The position numbers and the translations under genes were made by a program. This document shows positions 40,819 through 50,027 of a stretch of 64,000 nt of DNA, one piece after another; the first letter of the stretch is position 1; each line of letters starts with the position of its first letter. Origin of the DNA: Ferrovibrio sp964218355 (GTDB lineage Bacteria; Pseudomonadota; Alphaproteobacteria; Ferrovibrionales; Ferrovibrionaceae); NCBI RefSeq assembly GCF_964218355.1, contig NZ_CAXPMC010000026.1, positions 186,001 through 250,000 of the forward strand, given 5' to 3'. Below the pieces are notes generated by a model that worked only from the letters and a program-made list of their open reading frames with translations, was not told the DNA's origin and did no database searches.

Positions 40819-42123
40819 ATGGCTCAGCCTGCGATACAGCCCATGACCCTTGCTGAGAAGCTGGTCGCCCGCGCGGCCGGCCGCGACTTCGTGCGGCCGG
40901 GCGAGGTGGTCACCTGCAAGGTCGATCTCGCGATGATGCACGATTCTGGCGGGCCGCGTCGCGTTGCACCGATGCTGGAACGGCTGCAGGCGAAGATCTG
41001 GAACCCGGACCGTGTGGTCGTGATCTCCGATCATTATGTGCCGGCCGTGGACGCCGAGAGTGCCGGCATTCTCGATCTCACCCGCAAATGGGTGAAGGCG
41101 GCCGGTATATCCCGGTTTCACGATATGCAGGGCATCTGCCATGTCGTTCTGCCCGAACGCGGCCATCTGAGGCCCGGCATGTTTGTGGTCGGTGGCGACA
41201 GCCATTCGCCCACCGGCGGTGCTTTCGGCGCCTACATGTTCGGCGTTGGTGCCACCGAGATGTGTGGTGTTCTGGTCACCGGCGAGATCTGGCTGCGGGT
41301 GCCTGAAACCATCCTGCTGCACTGGTCGGGCCGGCTGGGACCGGGGCTGGCCGCCAAGGACATGATCCTCGCCATGTGTGCCCGGCTCGGCATGGATGGC
41401 GGCCGGTATCAGGCGATCCAGTATGCCGGCGACACCATCGCCGCCCTGCCGATGCAGGAGCGTATGACGCTCAGCAACATGGCGGCCGAACTGGGCGCGC
41501 AGGCCGGCCTTATCGCACCGGATGCAGTCACTGCGGCCTATCTGCGCAGCGTCGGCGTGCCGGATGACACAATCGGCGGCGAAGGCTGGCAGGCCGATCC
41601 GGCGGCAGACGTGGCCGAGCGGCATGATTTCGACGCGGCTGCACTCGCGCCCATGGTGGCGGCGCCGCACAGTCCGGCCAACAGCGCACCGGCTACCGAG
41701 CATCGCGGCACCCGGATCGATCAGGCCTATATCGGCGCCTGCACCGGCGCCAAGATCAACGACCTGCGCATGGCGGCGGCCGTCCTAAAGGGCCGCAAGG
41801 TGGCGGGCGGCACGCGGCTTCTGATCGCGCCGGCCTCGACCCGGACCACGGCCGAGGCTGCTGCCGACGGCACCCTCGCCATCCTGACCGAGGCGGGCGC
41901 CATCCTGATGCCGTCGGGCTGCGGCGCCTGTGCCGGTTACGGCGCCGGCGTGCTCGCCGAAGGCGAGACCTGCATCGCGTCGACCGCCCGCAACTTCAGG
42001 GGCCGCATGGGTGCCGCCACGTCGAAGGTCTATCTCGGTTCGCCCTATACGGTGGCGGCGGCGGCGGTGGCCGGCGAGATCCGCGATCCACGTGACATGC
42101 TGGCCGGGGGCGGTGCGGCATGA
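40819..42123 (+). CDS. aconitase/LeuC-family hydro-lyase large subunit
   Basis: This 434-residue protein (start ATG 40819; GTG 40813 also possible) has VGGDSHSPTGGAFGAYMFGV, the Fe-S Cys in GACTGAKINDLR, and GCGACAGYG with the other two cluster ligands. It ends ASTARNFRGRMGAATSKVYL. It and the next gene form a split LeuCD-type [4Fe-4S] dehydratase. Relatives outside leucine synthesis include 2,3-dimethylmalate dehydratase (DmdA) and methylthio- or alkylmalate enzymes. The catabolic context and the lyase gene next to it point to a substituted malate rather than isopropylmalate. Confidence 0.88.
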   Translation: MAQPAIQPMTLAEKLVARAAGRDFVRPGEVVTCKVDLAMMHDSGGPRRVAPMLERLQAKIWNPDRVVVISDHYVPAVDAESAGILDLTRKWVKAAGISRFHDMQGICHVVLPERGHLRPGMFVVGGDSHSPTGGAFGAYMFGVGATEMCGVLVTGEIWLRVPETILLHWSGRLGPGLAAKDMILAMCARLGMDGGRYQAIQYAGDTIAALPMQERMTLSNMAAELGAQAGLIAPDAVTAAYLRSVGVPDDTIGGEGWQADPAADVAERHDFDAAALAPMVAAPHSPANSAPATEHRGTRIDQAYIGACTGAKINDLRMAAAVLKGRKVAGGTRLLIAPASTRTTAEAAADGTLAILTEAGAILMPSGCGACAGYGAGVLAEGETCIASTARNFRGRMGAATSKVYLGSPYTVAAAAVAGEIRDPRDMLAGGGAA

Positions 42124-42638
42124 GCATGACGCCCTTCACCGGCCGGGTCTGGAAATTCGGCGACAATATCGACACGGACGTCCTGGCGCCGGGCCTCTAT
42201 ATGAAAAGTCCGATGGCCGAGCTGGCCCGCCATTGCCTGGAAGCCGTGGAGCCTCGGTTTGCTCGCGAGGTCCGGCCGGGCGACATCGTCGTCGGCGGTC
42301 GCAATTTCGGTATGGGCTCGTCACGCGAGCAGGCCGTGATGGCCCTGCGGGAACTGGGCGTTGCCGCCGTGCTGGCGCCGACCTTCGCCGGCATCTTCTA
42401 CCGCAATGCCCTCAATCTCGGTCTGCTCGTCCTCGTCTGTCCGGCGGCCCAGGAGATTCCGGCGGGTGCTCAGCTGACCCTGGACCCGGCGATGGCCTCG
42501 GCACGGACGGAAACCGGGAAGACGTTTGCCTGCGAGCCGCTGCCGGCCCATCTTCTGCAGATGGTGGCTGAGGGCGGGCTGCTGCCGCATCTCGAAAATA
42601 AACTGCGTTCACAACAAGTAAGGGAGGCGCGCAGATGA
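42120..42638 (+). CDS. aconitase/LeuD-family hydro-lyase small subunit
   Basis: This 172-residue swivel domain has GRVWKFGDNIDTDVLAPGLY and GGRNFGMGSSREQAVMALRE. The Ser-Ser-Arg loop completes the active site of the large subunit. The start overlaps the large-subunit stop by ATGA, and the stop overlaps the lyase start by ATGA. Confidence 0.9.
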   Translation: MSMTPFTGRVWKFGDNIDTDVLAPGLYMKSPMAELARHCLEAVEPRFAREVRPGDIVVGGRNFGMGSSREQAVMALRELGVAAVLAPTFAGIFYRNALNLGLLVLVCPAAQEIPAGAQLTLDPAMASARTETGKTFACEPLPAHLLQMVAEGGLLPHLENKLRSQQVREARR

Positions 42639-43516
42639 GTGGGTTGCGCGAGCGCCTGAACCGTAGCGACATCCTCGTCGCTCCGGGCATTTTCGATGGC
42701 CTGAGCGGGCTGGTGGCGGCACAGGCCGGGTTCGAGGCGGTATATCTGTCCGGCGCCAGTATCGCCTATACCCGTTTCGGCCGGTCCGATATCGGTCTCG
42801 TCTCGATGACGGAAGTGGCCGATACGCTGGGTGCGATCCGCGAGCGGATTGATACGCCGGTGATCGTTGATGCCGATACCGGATTCGGCAATGCGCTCAA
42901 CGTACAGCGCACGACCCGCCTGTTCGAGCGCAACGGCGCCGCCGCAATCCAGCTTGAGGACCAGGCGAGCCCGAAGCGCTGCGGCCATCTCGACGGAAAA
43001 TCGCTGGTTCCGGCTGCCGAGATGGTGGGAAAGATTCACGCAGCGCTCGATGCGCGGCATTCGGCCGAAACCCTGATCGTTGCGCGCACGGATGCCATCG
43101 CCGTGGAGGGTTTCGACGCCGCGCTGGACCGGGCCACCCAGTATGTGGAAGCCGGCTGCGACGTGCTGTTCGTCGAGGCGCCGCGCAATCGCGACGAAAT
43201 GCTGGCGGTGACCAGCCGCTTCGGCAACCGTGTGCCGCTGCTTGCCAACATGGTGGAAGGCGGCAAGACGCCGATCCTGTCGGCCGATGAACTGGGGCAG
43301 ATCGGCTTTCGCATGGCGATATTTCCCGGCGGCCTGACGCGGGCGCTCGCCCGCTGCATGGCCGACTATTTTGCCTCGCTGAAGCAGCATGGAACCACCA
43401 CACCGTTCCGCGACCGTATGCTGGATTTCACCGCGCTGAACGCCCTGATCGGCACACCGGAGCTGCTGGAACAGGGTCGGGCCTATGATCCAGCCAACTT
43501 CGAGAGGTCGGCATGA
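42635..43516 (+). CDS. isocitrate lyase/PEP mutase superfamily C-C lyase (dimethylmalate- or methylisocitrate-lyase-like)
   Basis: This 293-residue TIM-barrel protein has metal-binding Asp residues in VDADTGFGN (about 79-81) and the loop PKRCGHLDGK with catalytic Cys 116. That KRCGH motif marks true C-C lyases, as opposed to mutases and decarboxylases of the superfamily. Coupled to a LeuCD-like dehydratase, it parallels DmdAB-Dml, which turn dimethylmaleate into pyruvate and propionate. A 2-alkylmalate lyase is the best guess. Confidence 0.88.
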   Translation: MSGLRERLNRSDILVAPGIFDGLSGLVAAQAGFEAVYLSGASIAYTRFGRSDIGLVSMTEVADTLGAIRERIDTPVIVDADTGFGNALNVQRTTRLFERNGAAAIQLEDQASPKRCGHLDGKSLVPAAEMVGKIHAALDARHSAETLIVARTDAIAVEGFDAALDRATQYVEAGCDVLFVEAPRNRDEMLAVTSRFGNRVPLLANMVEGGKTPILSADELGQIGFRMAIFPGGLTRALARCMADYFASLKQHGTTTPFRDRMLDFTALNALIGTPELLEQGRAYDPANFERSA

Positions 43517-45198
43517 TCGATCCCATCACCCTTGCCGTGCTCAAGGGCCGGCTCGAACAGGTCGCCGACGAGATGGACGCCACCCTGTTCCGCTCGGCCT
43601 TCAATCCGATCATCGCCGAAGCCCATGACGCCAGCCACGGCCTCTATCATGCAGCCACCGGCGAAACCCTTGTGCAGGGCAAGTCCGGCCTGCCGATCTT
43701 CGTCGGCGCCATGGCCTTTGCGGTCAAGGCGGTAATCGATAAGGCGGCGCGCGATGGCGGCCTGGCCGATGGCGACGTCTATATCTTCAACGATCCCTAT
43801 GACGGTGGCACGCATCTGAGCGACTTCAAGCTGGTGCGACCGTTTTTCCGTGACGGCGCCGTTTTCTGTTACCTTGCCTCTGTTGGCCACTGGCATGATG
43901 TCGGCGGCAATGTGCCAGGCAATTATAATCCGGTCGCCACCGAATGCTTTCAGGAAGGCATGGTGATACCGCCGGTCAAGCTCTATGCCGCTGGCGAGCT
44001 GCGCCCGGACGTGATCGCCATCCTGCGGGCGAACAGCCGCTTGCCAGACAGCCTGTACGGTGACCTGAATGGCCAGGTGAATGCACTAGATCTCGGCGCG
44101 AAACGCCTGCATGCGCTGCTTGACGAATACGGCGATGCCACGGTGCTCGAGGCCCTGACCGAACTGAAGCAGCGTGCCGCACTGCAGTTCCGCAGCCTGC
44201 TGCGCGAACTGCCTGACGGCCGCTACGCCGCCGAGGATTTCCTCGACAATGACGGCATCCGCGACGAACCCCTGCGTATCGGCCTGGAAGTGGTGATTGC
44301 CGGCGACAGCCTGACCCTGGATTTCAGCCGCACGTCGGCGGCCTGCGCCGGGCCGCTGAACATCGCCCGCTCGACGGCGGTGGCGGCCTGCTATGTGGCG
44401 ATCAAGCATATCTTCCCGGACGTACCGGCGAATTCTGGCGTGATGGAGCCGATCCGCTTCGAGATTCCGGAAGGCAGCCTGATCAGCGTGCGGGCGCCGA
44501 AGCCGGTCGGCGGCTACACCGAAACCATCCTGCGGCTGATCGATGTGGTCTTCCAGGCCTTCGCGCAGATTGCGCCCGACCGCGTCAATGGCTGCGCCTA
44601 TGGTACGATCAACGCGCTGTCTCTGGCCGGTCATCGGCGCGACGGTCGCCGCTGGGTGATGTTCAGTTTTTTTGGCGGTGGCCATGGCGGCCATCCGGAG
44701 GGCGACGGTCTCAACCACGGCAATGCACCGATCTCCATGGCCACCATCCCCCCGCTGGAAATCCTCGAGGCGGCCTATCCGGTCATGTTCACCCAGTGGG
44801 CATTGCGAACCGACAGTGGTGGCGCCGGCCGGCAACGCGGCGGCCTCGGTGCCGTCTACGAAATCGAATTGCTGGAGGAAGAGGCTGACGTGTTCCTGTT
44901 CGGCGAACGTGGCAAATATGCTCCGGCCGGAGTGCTCGGCGGCAAGGCGGCGTTGCGCAACCGCTTCCTGTATCCGCGGGCTGGCCAGCTGGTGGAGCCC
45001 GTGATGGTGTCCAAGGCCCATGACATCAAGCTGAAGAGAGGCGAGCGCCTGCGGCTGGAGACCCCCGGCGGCGGCGGCTACGGCCCGGCGGCCGAGCGTA
45101 GCGACGCACAGATCGCCGAGGATATCCGCCTCGGTTATGTCAGCAGGGAAGGGGCCGTGCGCGACTACGGTCGCACGATCCGGGAGGCGGCGGAATGA
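43513..45198 (+). CDS. hyuB: hydantoinase B/oxoprolinase family subunit
   Basis: This 561-residue HyuB-family protein opens IDPITLAVLKGRLEQVADEM, with FNDPYDGGTHLSDFKLVRP, a GHWHDVGGNVPGNY metal-site region and C-terminal LETPGGGGYG. HyuB and HyuA together open cyclic amides or imides (hydantoins, oxoproline), usually with ATP; some relatives act on lactams. Overlaps of 4 bases with both neighbours show strict co-translation. Confidence 0.92.
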   Translation: MIDPITLAVLKGRLEQVADEMDATLFRSAFNPIIAEAHDASHGLYHAATGETLVQGKSGLPIFVGAMAFAVKAVIDKAARDGGLADGDVYIFNDPYDGGTHLSDFKLVRPFFRDGAVFCYLASVGHWHDVGGNVPGNYNPVATECFQEGMVIPPVKLYAAGELRPDVIAILRANSRLPDSLYGDLNGQVNALDLGAKRLHALLDEYGDATVLEALTELKQRAALQFRSLLRELPDGRYAAEDFLDNDGIRDEPLRIGLEVVIAGDSLTLDFSRTSAACAGPLNIARSTAVAACYVAIKHIFPDVPANSGVMEPIRFEIPEGSLISVRAPKPVGGYTETILRLIDVVFQAFAQIAPDRVNGCAYGTINALSLAGHRRDGRRWVMFSFFGGGHGGHPEGDGLNHGNAPISMATIPPLEILEAAYPVMFTQWALRTDSGGAGRQRGGLGAVYEIELLEEEADVFLFGERGKYAPAGVLGGKAALRNRFLYPRAGQLVEPVMVSKAHDIKLKRGERLRLETPGGGGYGPAAERSDAQIAEDIRLGYVSREGAVRDYGRTIREAAE

Positions 45199-47270
45199 CC
45201 GACCAGACCACCATTCCGCGCTACGCTGTCGGCGTCGACGTCGGCGGTACGTTCACCGACGTCTTTTTCCTCGACGAGGCGCAGGGGAAGATCGACATCG
45301 CCAAGGTGCCGTCCACCCGCGGCGACCAGGCCACCGGCTTCATCGAGGGGCTGCGCAGCCGCACCGAGCCAAAGCAGATTGCCACCGTCGTGCACGGTAC
45401 CACGGTCGGCACTAACGCCCTGCTCGAACGTAAAGGCGCGCGTACCGGCATTATCACCACGCGCGGCTTCCGCGATGTTCTGGAGATGCGCCGTCGCGAC
45501 CGCCCCTCGACCTGGGGCCTTTGGGGCCGCTTCGTGCCGGTGGTGCCGCGCGACCTGCGATTGGAAGTGACCGAGCGTGTGCTGGCCGATGGCGCAATCC
45601 ATACCGCCGTCGACACCGACGAAGTCAGGGCCGCCGCCCGCGAGCTTCTGACCCGCGGCGCCGAGGCCGTTGCCATCGTTTTTATCAATGCCTATGCCAA
45701 CGCCGACAATGAGCGGGCGGCACTCGCTGCGGTGAAGGAAGTCTGGCCGAATGCGTATGTCACGGCTTCGTCCGACATCCTGCCGGAAATCCGCGAGTTC
45801 GAACGCACCTCAACGGCGGCGCTGAATGCCTATCTACAGCCGCCGGTGGGCAGTTACCTGCGCAAGCTGGAAGACCGCCTCCAGGGTGACGGATTCGGTG
45901 GTCAGCTGCTGATTGTGCAGTCCAATGGCGGCGTCATGAGTGTCGACAGTGCTGCCAGCCGTCCAGTGCGTACGGCCCTGTCCGGCCCGGCGGCCGGGGT
46001 CATGGCCTGTCAGCATATTGCGGGCGCGGCCGGGTTCCCGAATGTCATTACCTGTGACATGGGGGGCACCAGCTTCGATGTCTCGCTGATCGCCGATGGC
46101 GAACCGGCCATGAGTGCACAGACTTCGATCGATTTCGGCATGGTGGTGCGCGCCCCCATGATCGAGATCACCACCATCGGTGCTGGCGGTGGCTCGATCG
46201 CCTGGATCGACCGCGGCGGTATCCTGCAGATCGGACCCGAAAGCGCCGGTTCCAATCCGGGGCCGGTCGCTTACGGCCTCGGCAACGACCGGCCGACGGT
46301 GACCGATGCCAATGTGGTGATGGGCCGCATTGATGCCGACCGGCCGATCGGCGGCAAACTGCAGCGGCTGGATGTCGAAGCGGCGAGGGATGCGATCCAC
46401 CGGCATATCGCCGAGCCGCTTGGCCTCGATGTTATGGCGGCAGCGGAAGCCATCATCCGGGTCGCCAATTCGCGCATGGCCGGCGCGATCCGGCTGGTCT
46501 CGATCGAGCGCGGCCACAATCCGCGTGATTTCTCGGCGATGCCTTTCGGCGGCGGTGGCGCCCTGCATGTTGGTGCCCTGATCAAGGAGGTCGGTCTCGC
46601 TTCGGCGCTGGTGCCGCGTTTCCCCGGCGTGACCTCGGCGCTTGGTTGCGTGATTGCCGACATGCGACATGATTTCGTGCGCACGGTGAACCGTACGCTC
46701 GACGACCTTGACGCGGCGGCGCTGGATGCTGCAATTGCCGAGGCCGCCCAGGCCGGGATTACCCTGCTGGACAAGGCCGAGATCGCTTTCGAGAGCCGCG
46801 AGGTCAGCGTCGAACTCGACATGTCCTATCTCGGGCAGACCCATACCGTGGCAGTGCCGCTGTCCGGCGATTTCGCCAACGGCTCTGTACGCCTGAGCCA
46901 GACGGCGATCCGTGCGGCCTTCGAGGCGGCTTATGCGGCCACCTTCGGTCGCGTTCTCGAATCGATCGGCATCCGAATCCTGAACCTGCGGGTGGCGGCC
47001 ATCGGCCGGCGCCGCAAGTTCGACCTTGCCCTGCTGGCGCCGCCGGCCGGCGGCTCGGTCGAGGCGGCGAAACGGACCACGCGGCAGGTCTGGGTCGACG
47101 GCGCCTGGCACGAAGCCGGCATCTACCGCCGGCTGGACCTGCCGCTGGGCGCCGTGGTGCCCGGTCCGGCGATCCTTGAGCAACCCGACACGACGATCCT
47201 GATCGAGCCGGACCTGGAGGGCGAGGCGGACAGGTTCGGCAACCTGATTGTGCGGCGGAAAGCGGCATGA
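45195..47270 (+). CDS. hyuA: hydantoinase A/oxoprolinase family subunit
   Basis: This 691-residue protein has an acetate/sugar kinase/Hsp70/actin-fold ATP site: GVDVGGTFTDVFFLDE at the N-terminus, VVHGTTVGTNALLERKGAR, and DMGGTSFDVSLIADG in the middle. It supplies the ATP-dependent activation for ring opening with HyuB. Here the order is HyuB then HyuA, both inside an organic-acid operon, so the cyclic substrate may be an imide of a C4 diacid; that is inference. Confidence 0.93.
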   Translation: MTDQTTIPRYAVGVDVGGTFTDVFFLDEAQGKIDIAKVPSTRGDQATGFIEGLRSRTEPKQIATVVHGTTVGTNALLERKGARTGIITTRGFRDVLEMRRRDRPSTWGLWGRFVPVVPRDLRLEVTERVLADGAIHTAVDTDEVRAAARELLTRGAEAVAIVFINAYANADNERAALAAVKEVWPNAYVTASSDILPEIREFERTSTAALNAYLQPPVGSYLRKLEDRLQGDGFGGQLLIVQSNGGVMSVDSAASRPVRTALSGPAAGVMACQHIAGAAGFPNVITCDMGGTSFDVSLIADGEPAMSAQTSIDFGMVVRAPMIEITTIGAGGGSIAWIDRGGILQIGPESAGSNPGPVAYGLGNDRPTVTDANVVMGRIDADRPIGGKLQRLDVEAARDAIHRHIAEPLGLDVMAAAEAIIRVANSRMAGAIRLVSIERGHNPRDFSAMPFGGGGALHVGALIKEVGLASALVPRFPGVTSALGCVIADMRHDFVRTVNRTLDDLDAAALDAAIAEAAQAGITLLDKAEIAFESREVSVELDMSYLGQTHTVAVPLSGDFANGSVRLSQTAIRAAFEAAYAATFGRVLESIGIRILNLRVAAIGRRRKFDLALLAPPAGGSVEAAKRTTRQVWVDGAWHEAGIYRRLDLPLGAVVPGPAILEQPDTTILIEPDLEGEADRFGNLIVRRKAA

Positions 47271-47881
47271 CCGGTGCCACCCTGGACATGCGGCGCACTG
47301 CGCTGCTGACCGTCGACCTGCAGAACGATTTCCTGCATGCGGACGGCGCTTATGCCCGCGGCAAGGCCGTCCTGCCGGGCGCGACCGGACTGGTGGCCAA
47401 TGTAAGGATGGCGGCCGAGGCGGTACGCGCAGCCGGCGGCTGGTTCGTCTCCACCCAGTTTACCCTGGTGCCGGGTCGCGGCGGCGAGCCCCTGATCAGT
47501 CCGCATCTGAAACAGTTGCGTCCGTTCCTGCGCAAGGGCGACTTTCAACCTGGCGAGTGGGGCCACAGCCTGATCGATGATCTGGCACCGGCAGATTTCA
47601 CGGTGGAGAAGGTGGCTTATTCTGCCTTCTACATGAGCCGGCTCGAATTCGTGCTGCGCAAGGTCGGCATCGAAACCCTGCTGATTGCCGGGATCGTGAC
47701 CAATGGCGGAGTGGCCAGCACGCTGCGCGATGCCCATGTCCGTGATTTCCACACGATCCTGCTGACCGACGGCTGCGCGGCCTTTTCTCAGGCAGCGCAT
47801 GACTCAAGCATCGCATCGCTCGGCACGGTGAGCCGTGCCATGACCTGCAGCGAGGCGGCATCACTGGTGCGCGCGGCATGA
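47267..47881 (+). CDS. isochorismatase-fold (cysteine hydrolase family) protein lacking the catalytic Cys
   Basis: This 204-residue protein has TVDLQNDFL (catalytic Asp) and VEKVAYSAF (catalytic Lys). The nucleophile motif, normally TNxCV in amidases of this family, reads GIVTNGGVASTLRDA: Gly replaces Cys. Gly or other residues at this place are found in isochorismatases such as PhzD, so amidase activity is unlikely, although databases would call it a cysteine hydrolase. It follows HyuA with an ATGA overlap, where an N-carbamoyl or maleamate amidase might be expected. Confidence 0.85.
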   Translation: MTGATLDMRRTALLTVDLQNDFLHADGAYARGKAVLPGATGLVANVRMAAEAVRAAGGWFVSTQFTLVPGRGGEPLISPHLKQLRPFLRKGDFQPGEWGHSLIDDLAPADFTVEKVAYSAFYMSRLEFVLRKVGIETLLIAGIVTNGGVASTLRDAHVRDFHTILLTDGCAAFSQAAHDSSIASLGTVSRAMTCSEAASLVRAA

Positions 47882-49287
47882 GCCGCGTGCTGCCGGCGGC
47901 CGGAGAGGGTTTCCCACTGTCCGTGCCGGTTCTGGTGATCGGCGGCGGCGCCTGCGGCCTGACGGCGGCGCTGGCCGCGCGAGATGCCGGCGTCGAGGTC
48001 ATGGTGCTGGAGCGTGATCCATCGCCGAGCGGCTCGACGGCCATGTCATCGGGCATGATCCCGGCGGCGGGTACGGCCCTGCAGAAGGCGCGGGGGATCG
48101 AAGACAGTCCGGCCATTATGGCCGCCGATATCCAGGCCAAGGCCCATGGAGAGAACGATCCGGCGATGGTTGCGGCCATCGCTGAGGCTTCCGGGCCTGC
48201 AGTGGACTGGCTGGTGCAACGCCATCGGGTGCCGCTGATCCTGGTCGAGGGTTTTCTCTATCCGGGACACAGCCGGCCGCGCATGCATGCGCCGGTCTCA
48301 CGCAGCGGCACCGATCTCGTCGCGGGCCTGTTGGCTGCGACCGCGGCGGCCGGTGCTGATATTGTCGTTGACGCGACGGTGACGACGTTGTTTGCCGATC
48401 CGGATGGCCGGGTGCATGGCGTTGAAATTATGCGGCCGGATGGCAGTTCCGAGAAAATTGGCTGCGAAGCACTGGTGCTGGCCTGTTCGGGTTTCGGCGG
48501 CAATGCTGAACTGGTACGTCGCCATATTCCGGAAATTGCCGGCGCCCATTATCACGGCCATACCGGAAATCGCGGCGATGCCCTGATCTGGGGGGAGCAG
48601 CTTGGCGCGGCGACCCGCCAGCTGGGTGCCTATCAGGGGCATGGTTCGCTGGCGATGCCGCATGCCATCCTGATCTCCTGGGCCCTGATGATGGAAGGCG
48701 GCATCCAGGTAAACAGCGGGGGGCGGCGGTTTTCCAGCGAGCATGACGGCTATTCCGAGCAAGCCATGCGGGTGATTGCGCAGCCGGACGGCGTGGCCTG
48801 GAACATCTATGACTCTCGCCTGCATGAACTTGGCTTGCAATTCGAGGATTACCGCGAGGCCGTACAGGCCGGTGCCGTGAAATCGGCGGACAGCGTCGGG
48901 GCACTTGCCAGATTGTGCCGTCTGCCGGCCGCGGCGCTGGAAGAGACCGTCTCAGAGGTTGTGGCACTTGCCAGCCGCCCGGGGCAGGACCGGTTCGGTC
49001 GCGACTTTGGCAGCAGGCCTGCACTGACGGCGCCATTTCATGCGGTTAAGGTGACCGGCGCATTGTTCCATACCCAGGGCGGCCTTGCGGTCGATACCGG
49101 TGCACGGGTTCTGCGGGTAAATGGCACCGTGCTGCCGAACCTGTTTGCTGGCGGCGGGGCGGCCTGCGGGATATCCGGCGCCGGCCGTGATGGCTACCTG
49201 TCCGGCAATGGTCTGCTGGCGGCTGTGGTGCTGGGAGCGAAGGCGGGGGCCGGCGCAGCGGCGCTGGCGCAGCAGCAGGGAGGCTGA
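47878..49287 (+). CDS. FAD-dependent oxidoreductase, fumarate reductase/ketosteroid dehydrogenase type
   Basis: This 469-residue protein has the N-terminal dinucleotide motif VIGGGACGLTAALAARDAG, then ERDPSPSGSTAMSSGMIPAA, and C-terminal HTQGGLAVDTGARVL and FAGGGAACGISG. The fold is that of soluble flavoprotein fumarate reductases and 3-ketosteroid delta-1-dehydrogenases. It could oxidise or reduce a C=C bond next to a carbonyl or carboxylate in the pathway. Confidence 0.88.
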   Translation: MSRVLPAAGEGFPLSVPVLVIGGGACGLTAALAARDAGVEVMVLERDPSPSGSTAMSSGMIPAAGTALQKARGIEDSPAIMAADIQAKAHGENDPAMVAAIAEASGPAVDWLVQRHRVPLILVEGFLYPGHSRPRMHAPVSRSGTDLVAGLLAATAAAGADIVVDATVTTLFADPDGRVHGVEIMRPDGSSEKIGCEALVLACSGFGGNAELVRRHIPEIAGAHYHGHTGNRGDALIWGEQLGAATRQLGAYQGHGSLAMPHAILISWALMMEGGIQVNSGGRRFSSEHDGYSEQAMRVIAQPDGVAWNIYDSRLHELGLQFEDYREAVQAGAVKSADSVGALARLCRLPAAALEETVSEVVALASRPGQDRFGRDFGSRPALTAPFHAVKVTGALFHTQGGLAVDTGARVLRVNGTVLPNLFAGGGAACGISGAGRDGYLSGNGLLAAVVLGAKAGAGAAALAQQQGG

Positions 49288-49289
49288 CC

Positions 49290-49862
49290 ATGCCGGTGAT
49301 CCGCGTAACCCTGATCGAAGGGTATGATGAAGCGGTACGCGATCGGCTTCTGGAAGGCTACAGCGCGGTCACCCGGACAGTGCTGGAAGCGGTGCCGGAT
49401 GGCATCACCGCCGTGATCGAGGAAGTGAGCGCAGGCAATTACCGTCGCGGGAACCAGCGTAAGCGGCCCCAGCCACCGCCGGCTGCGCCGGAGCAGATCG
49501 TGCGGGATTTCCTTGCTGCCATGGAGCGGCGCGATCTGGCGGTGGCCGGCGCCATGCTGGCACCGGGCTTTTCCATGGTGTTTCCGGGAGGGGCACGATT
49601 TTCACGACTGGAAGATATGGTCGAGTGGTCGAAGCCGCGGTATCGCAGGATTGTCAAATCGTATGACCAGTTTGACACGGTGCCCGGCATGTCCGAAGCC
49701 GTCGTTTATTGCAGCGGTATGCTGGCGGGCGAATGGCCGGATGGTCGTCCTTTCAGCGGGATCCGCTTCATTGACCGCTTCATTGTGCGCGGCGGCCAAC
49801 TGCACGGCCAGGCGGTCTGGAATGACTTGGCGACTTTTCAGGACACCCTTTTAAATCGTTGA
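49290..49862 (+). CDS. 4-oxalocrotonate tautomerase-like domain fused to an NTF2/SnoaL-like domain
   Basis: This 190-residue protein begins Met-Pro-Val-Ile (MPVIRVTLIEG), leaving the catalytic Pro 1 of tautomerases, and residues 1-60 form the tautomerase unit (VPDGITAVIEEVSAGNYRRG). Residues 70-190 form a SnoaL/NTF2 domain (VRDFLAAMERRDLAVAGAML, and FIDRFIVRGGQLHGQAVWND). The start is 2 bases after the flavoprotein stop. It likely isomerises an enol or unsaturated acid produced in the pathway. It is the last gene of the operon. Confidence 0.87.
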   Translation: MPVIRVTLIEGYDEAVRDRLLEGYSAVTRTVLEAVPDGITAVIEEVSAGNYRRGNQRKRPQPPPAAPEQIVRDFLAAMERRDLAVAGAMLAPGFSMVFPGGARFSRLEDMVEWSKPRYRRIVKSYDQFDTVPGMSEAVVYCSGMLAGEWPDGRPFSGIRFIDRFIVRGGQLHGQAVWNDLATFQDTLLNR

Positions 49863-50027
49863 ATTGCCGGCTGCTGCTGCGGTTCTGTGGCCAGCCGACC
49901 AGTATAGCACCCGGCCCCCGGCCGGAGCGGTCGCTTGCGGTCTCGCCCCGCGGTCTGCTATTTCCGGCACGGTATGCCTCTTGCTTGAGCCGGCAGGAGT
50001 CGATGTTGATCCTGATCGGAGCCGCTT

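Noticed and set aside
40819..42638. LeuCD of leucine biosynthesis
   Set aside because: Gene context is a catabolic operon with a C-C lyase and hydantoinase, with no leuA or leuB nearby; only the family assignment is kept.
45834..47183. 449-residue minus-strand frame opposite hyuA
   Set aside because: A shadow frame with His/Arg-rich composition typical of antisense high-GC DNA.
47267..47881. N-carbamoylsarcosine or maleamate amidase call
   Set aside because: The nucleophilic Cys of those enzymes is Gly here, so a specific amidase name cannot be supported.
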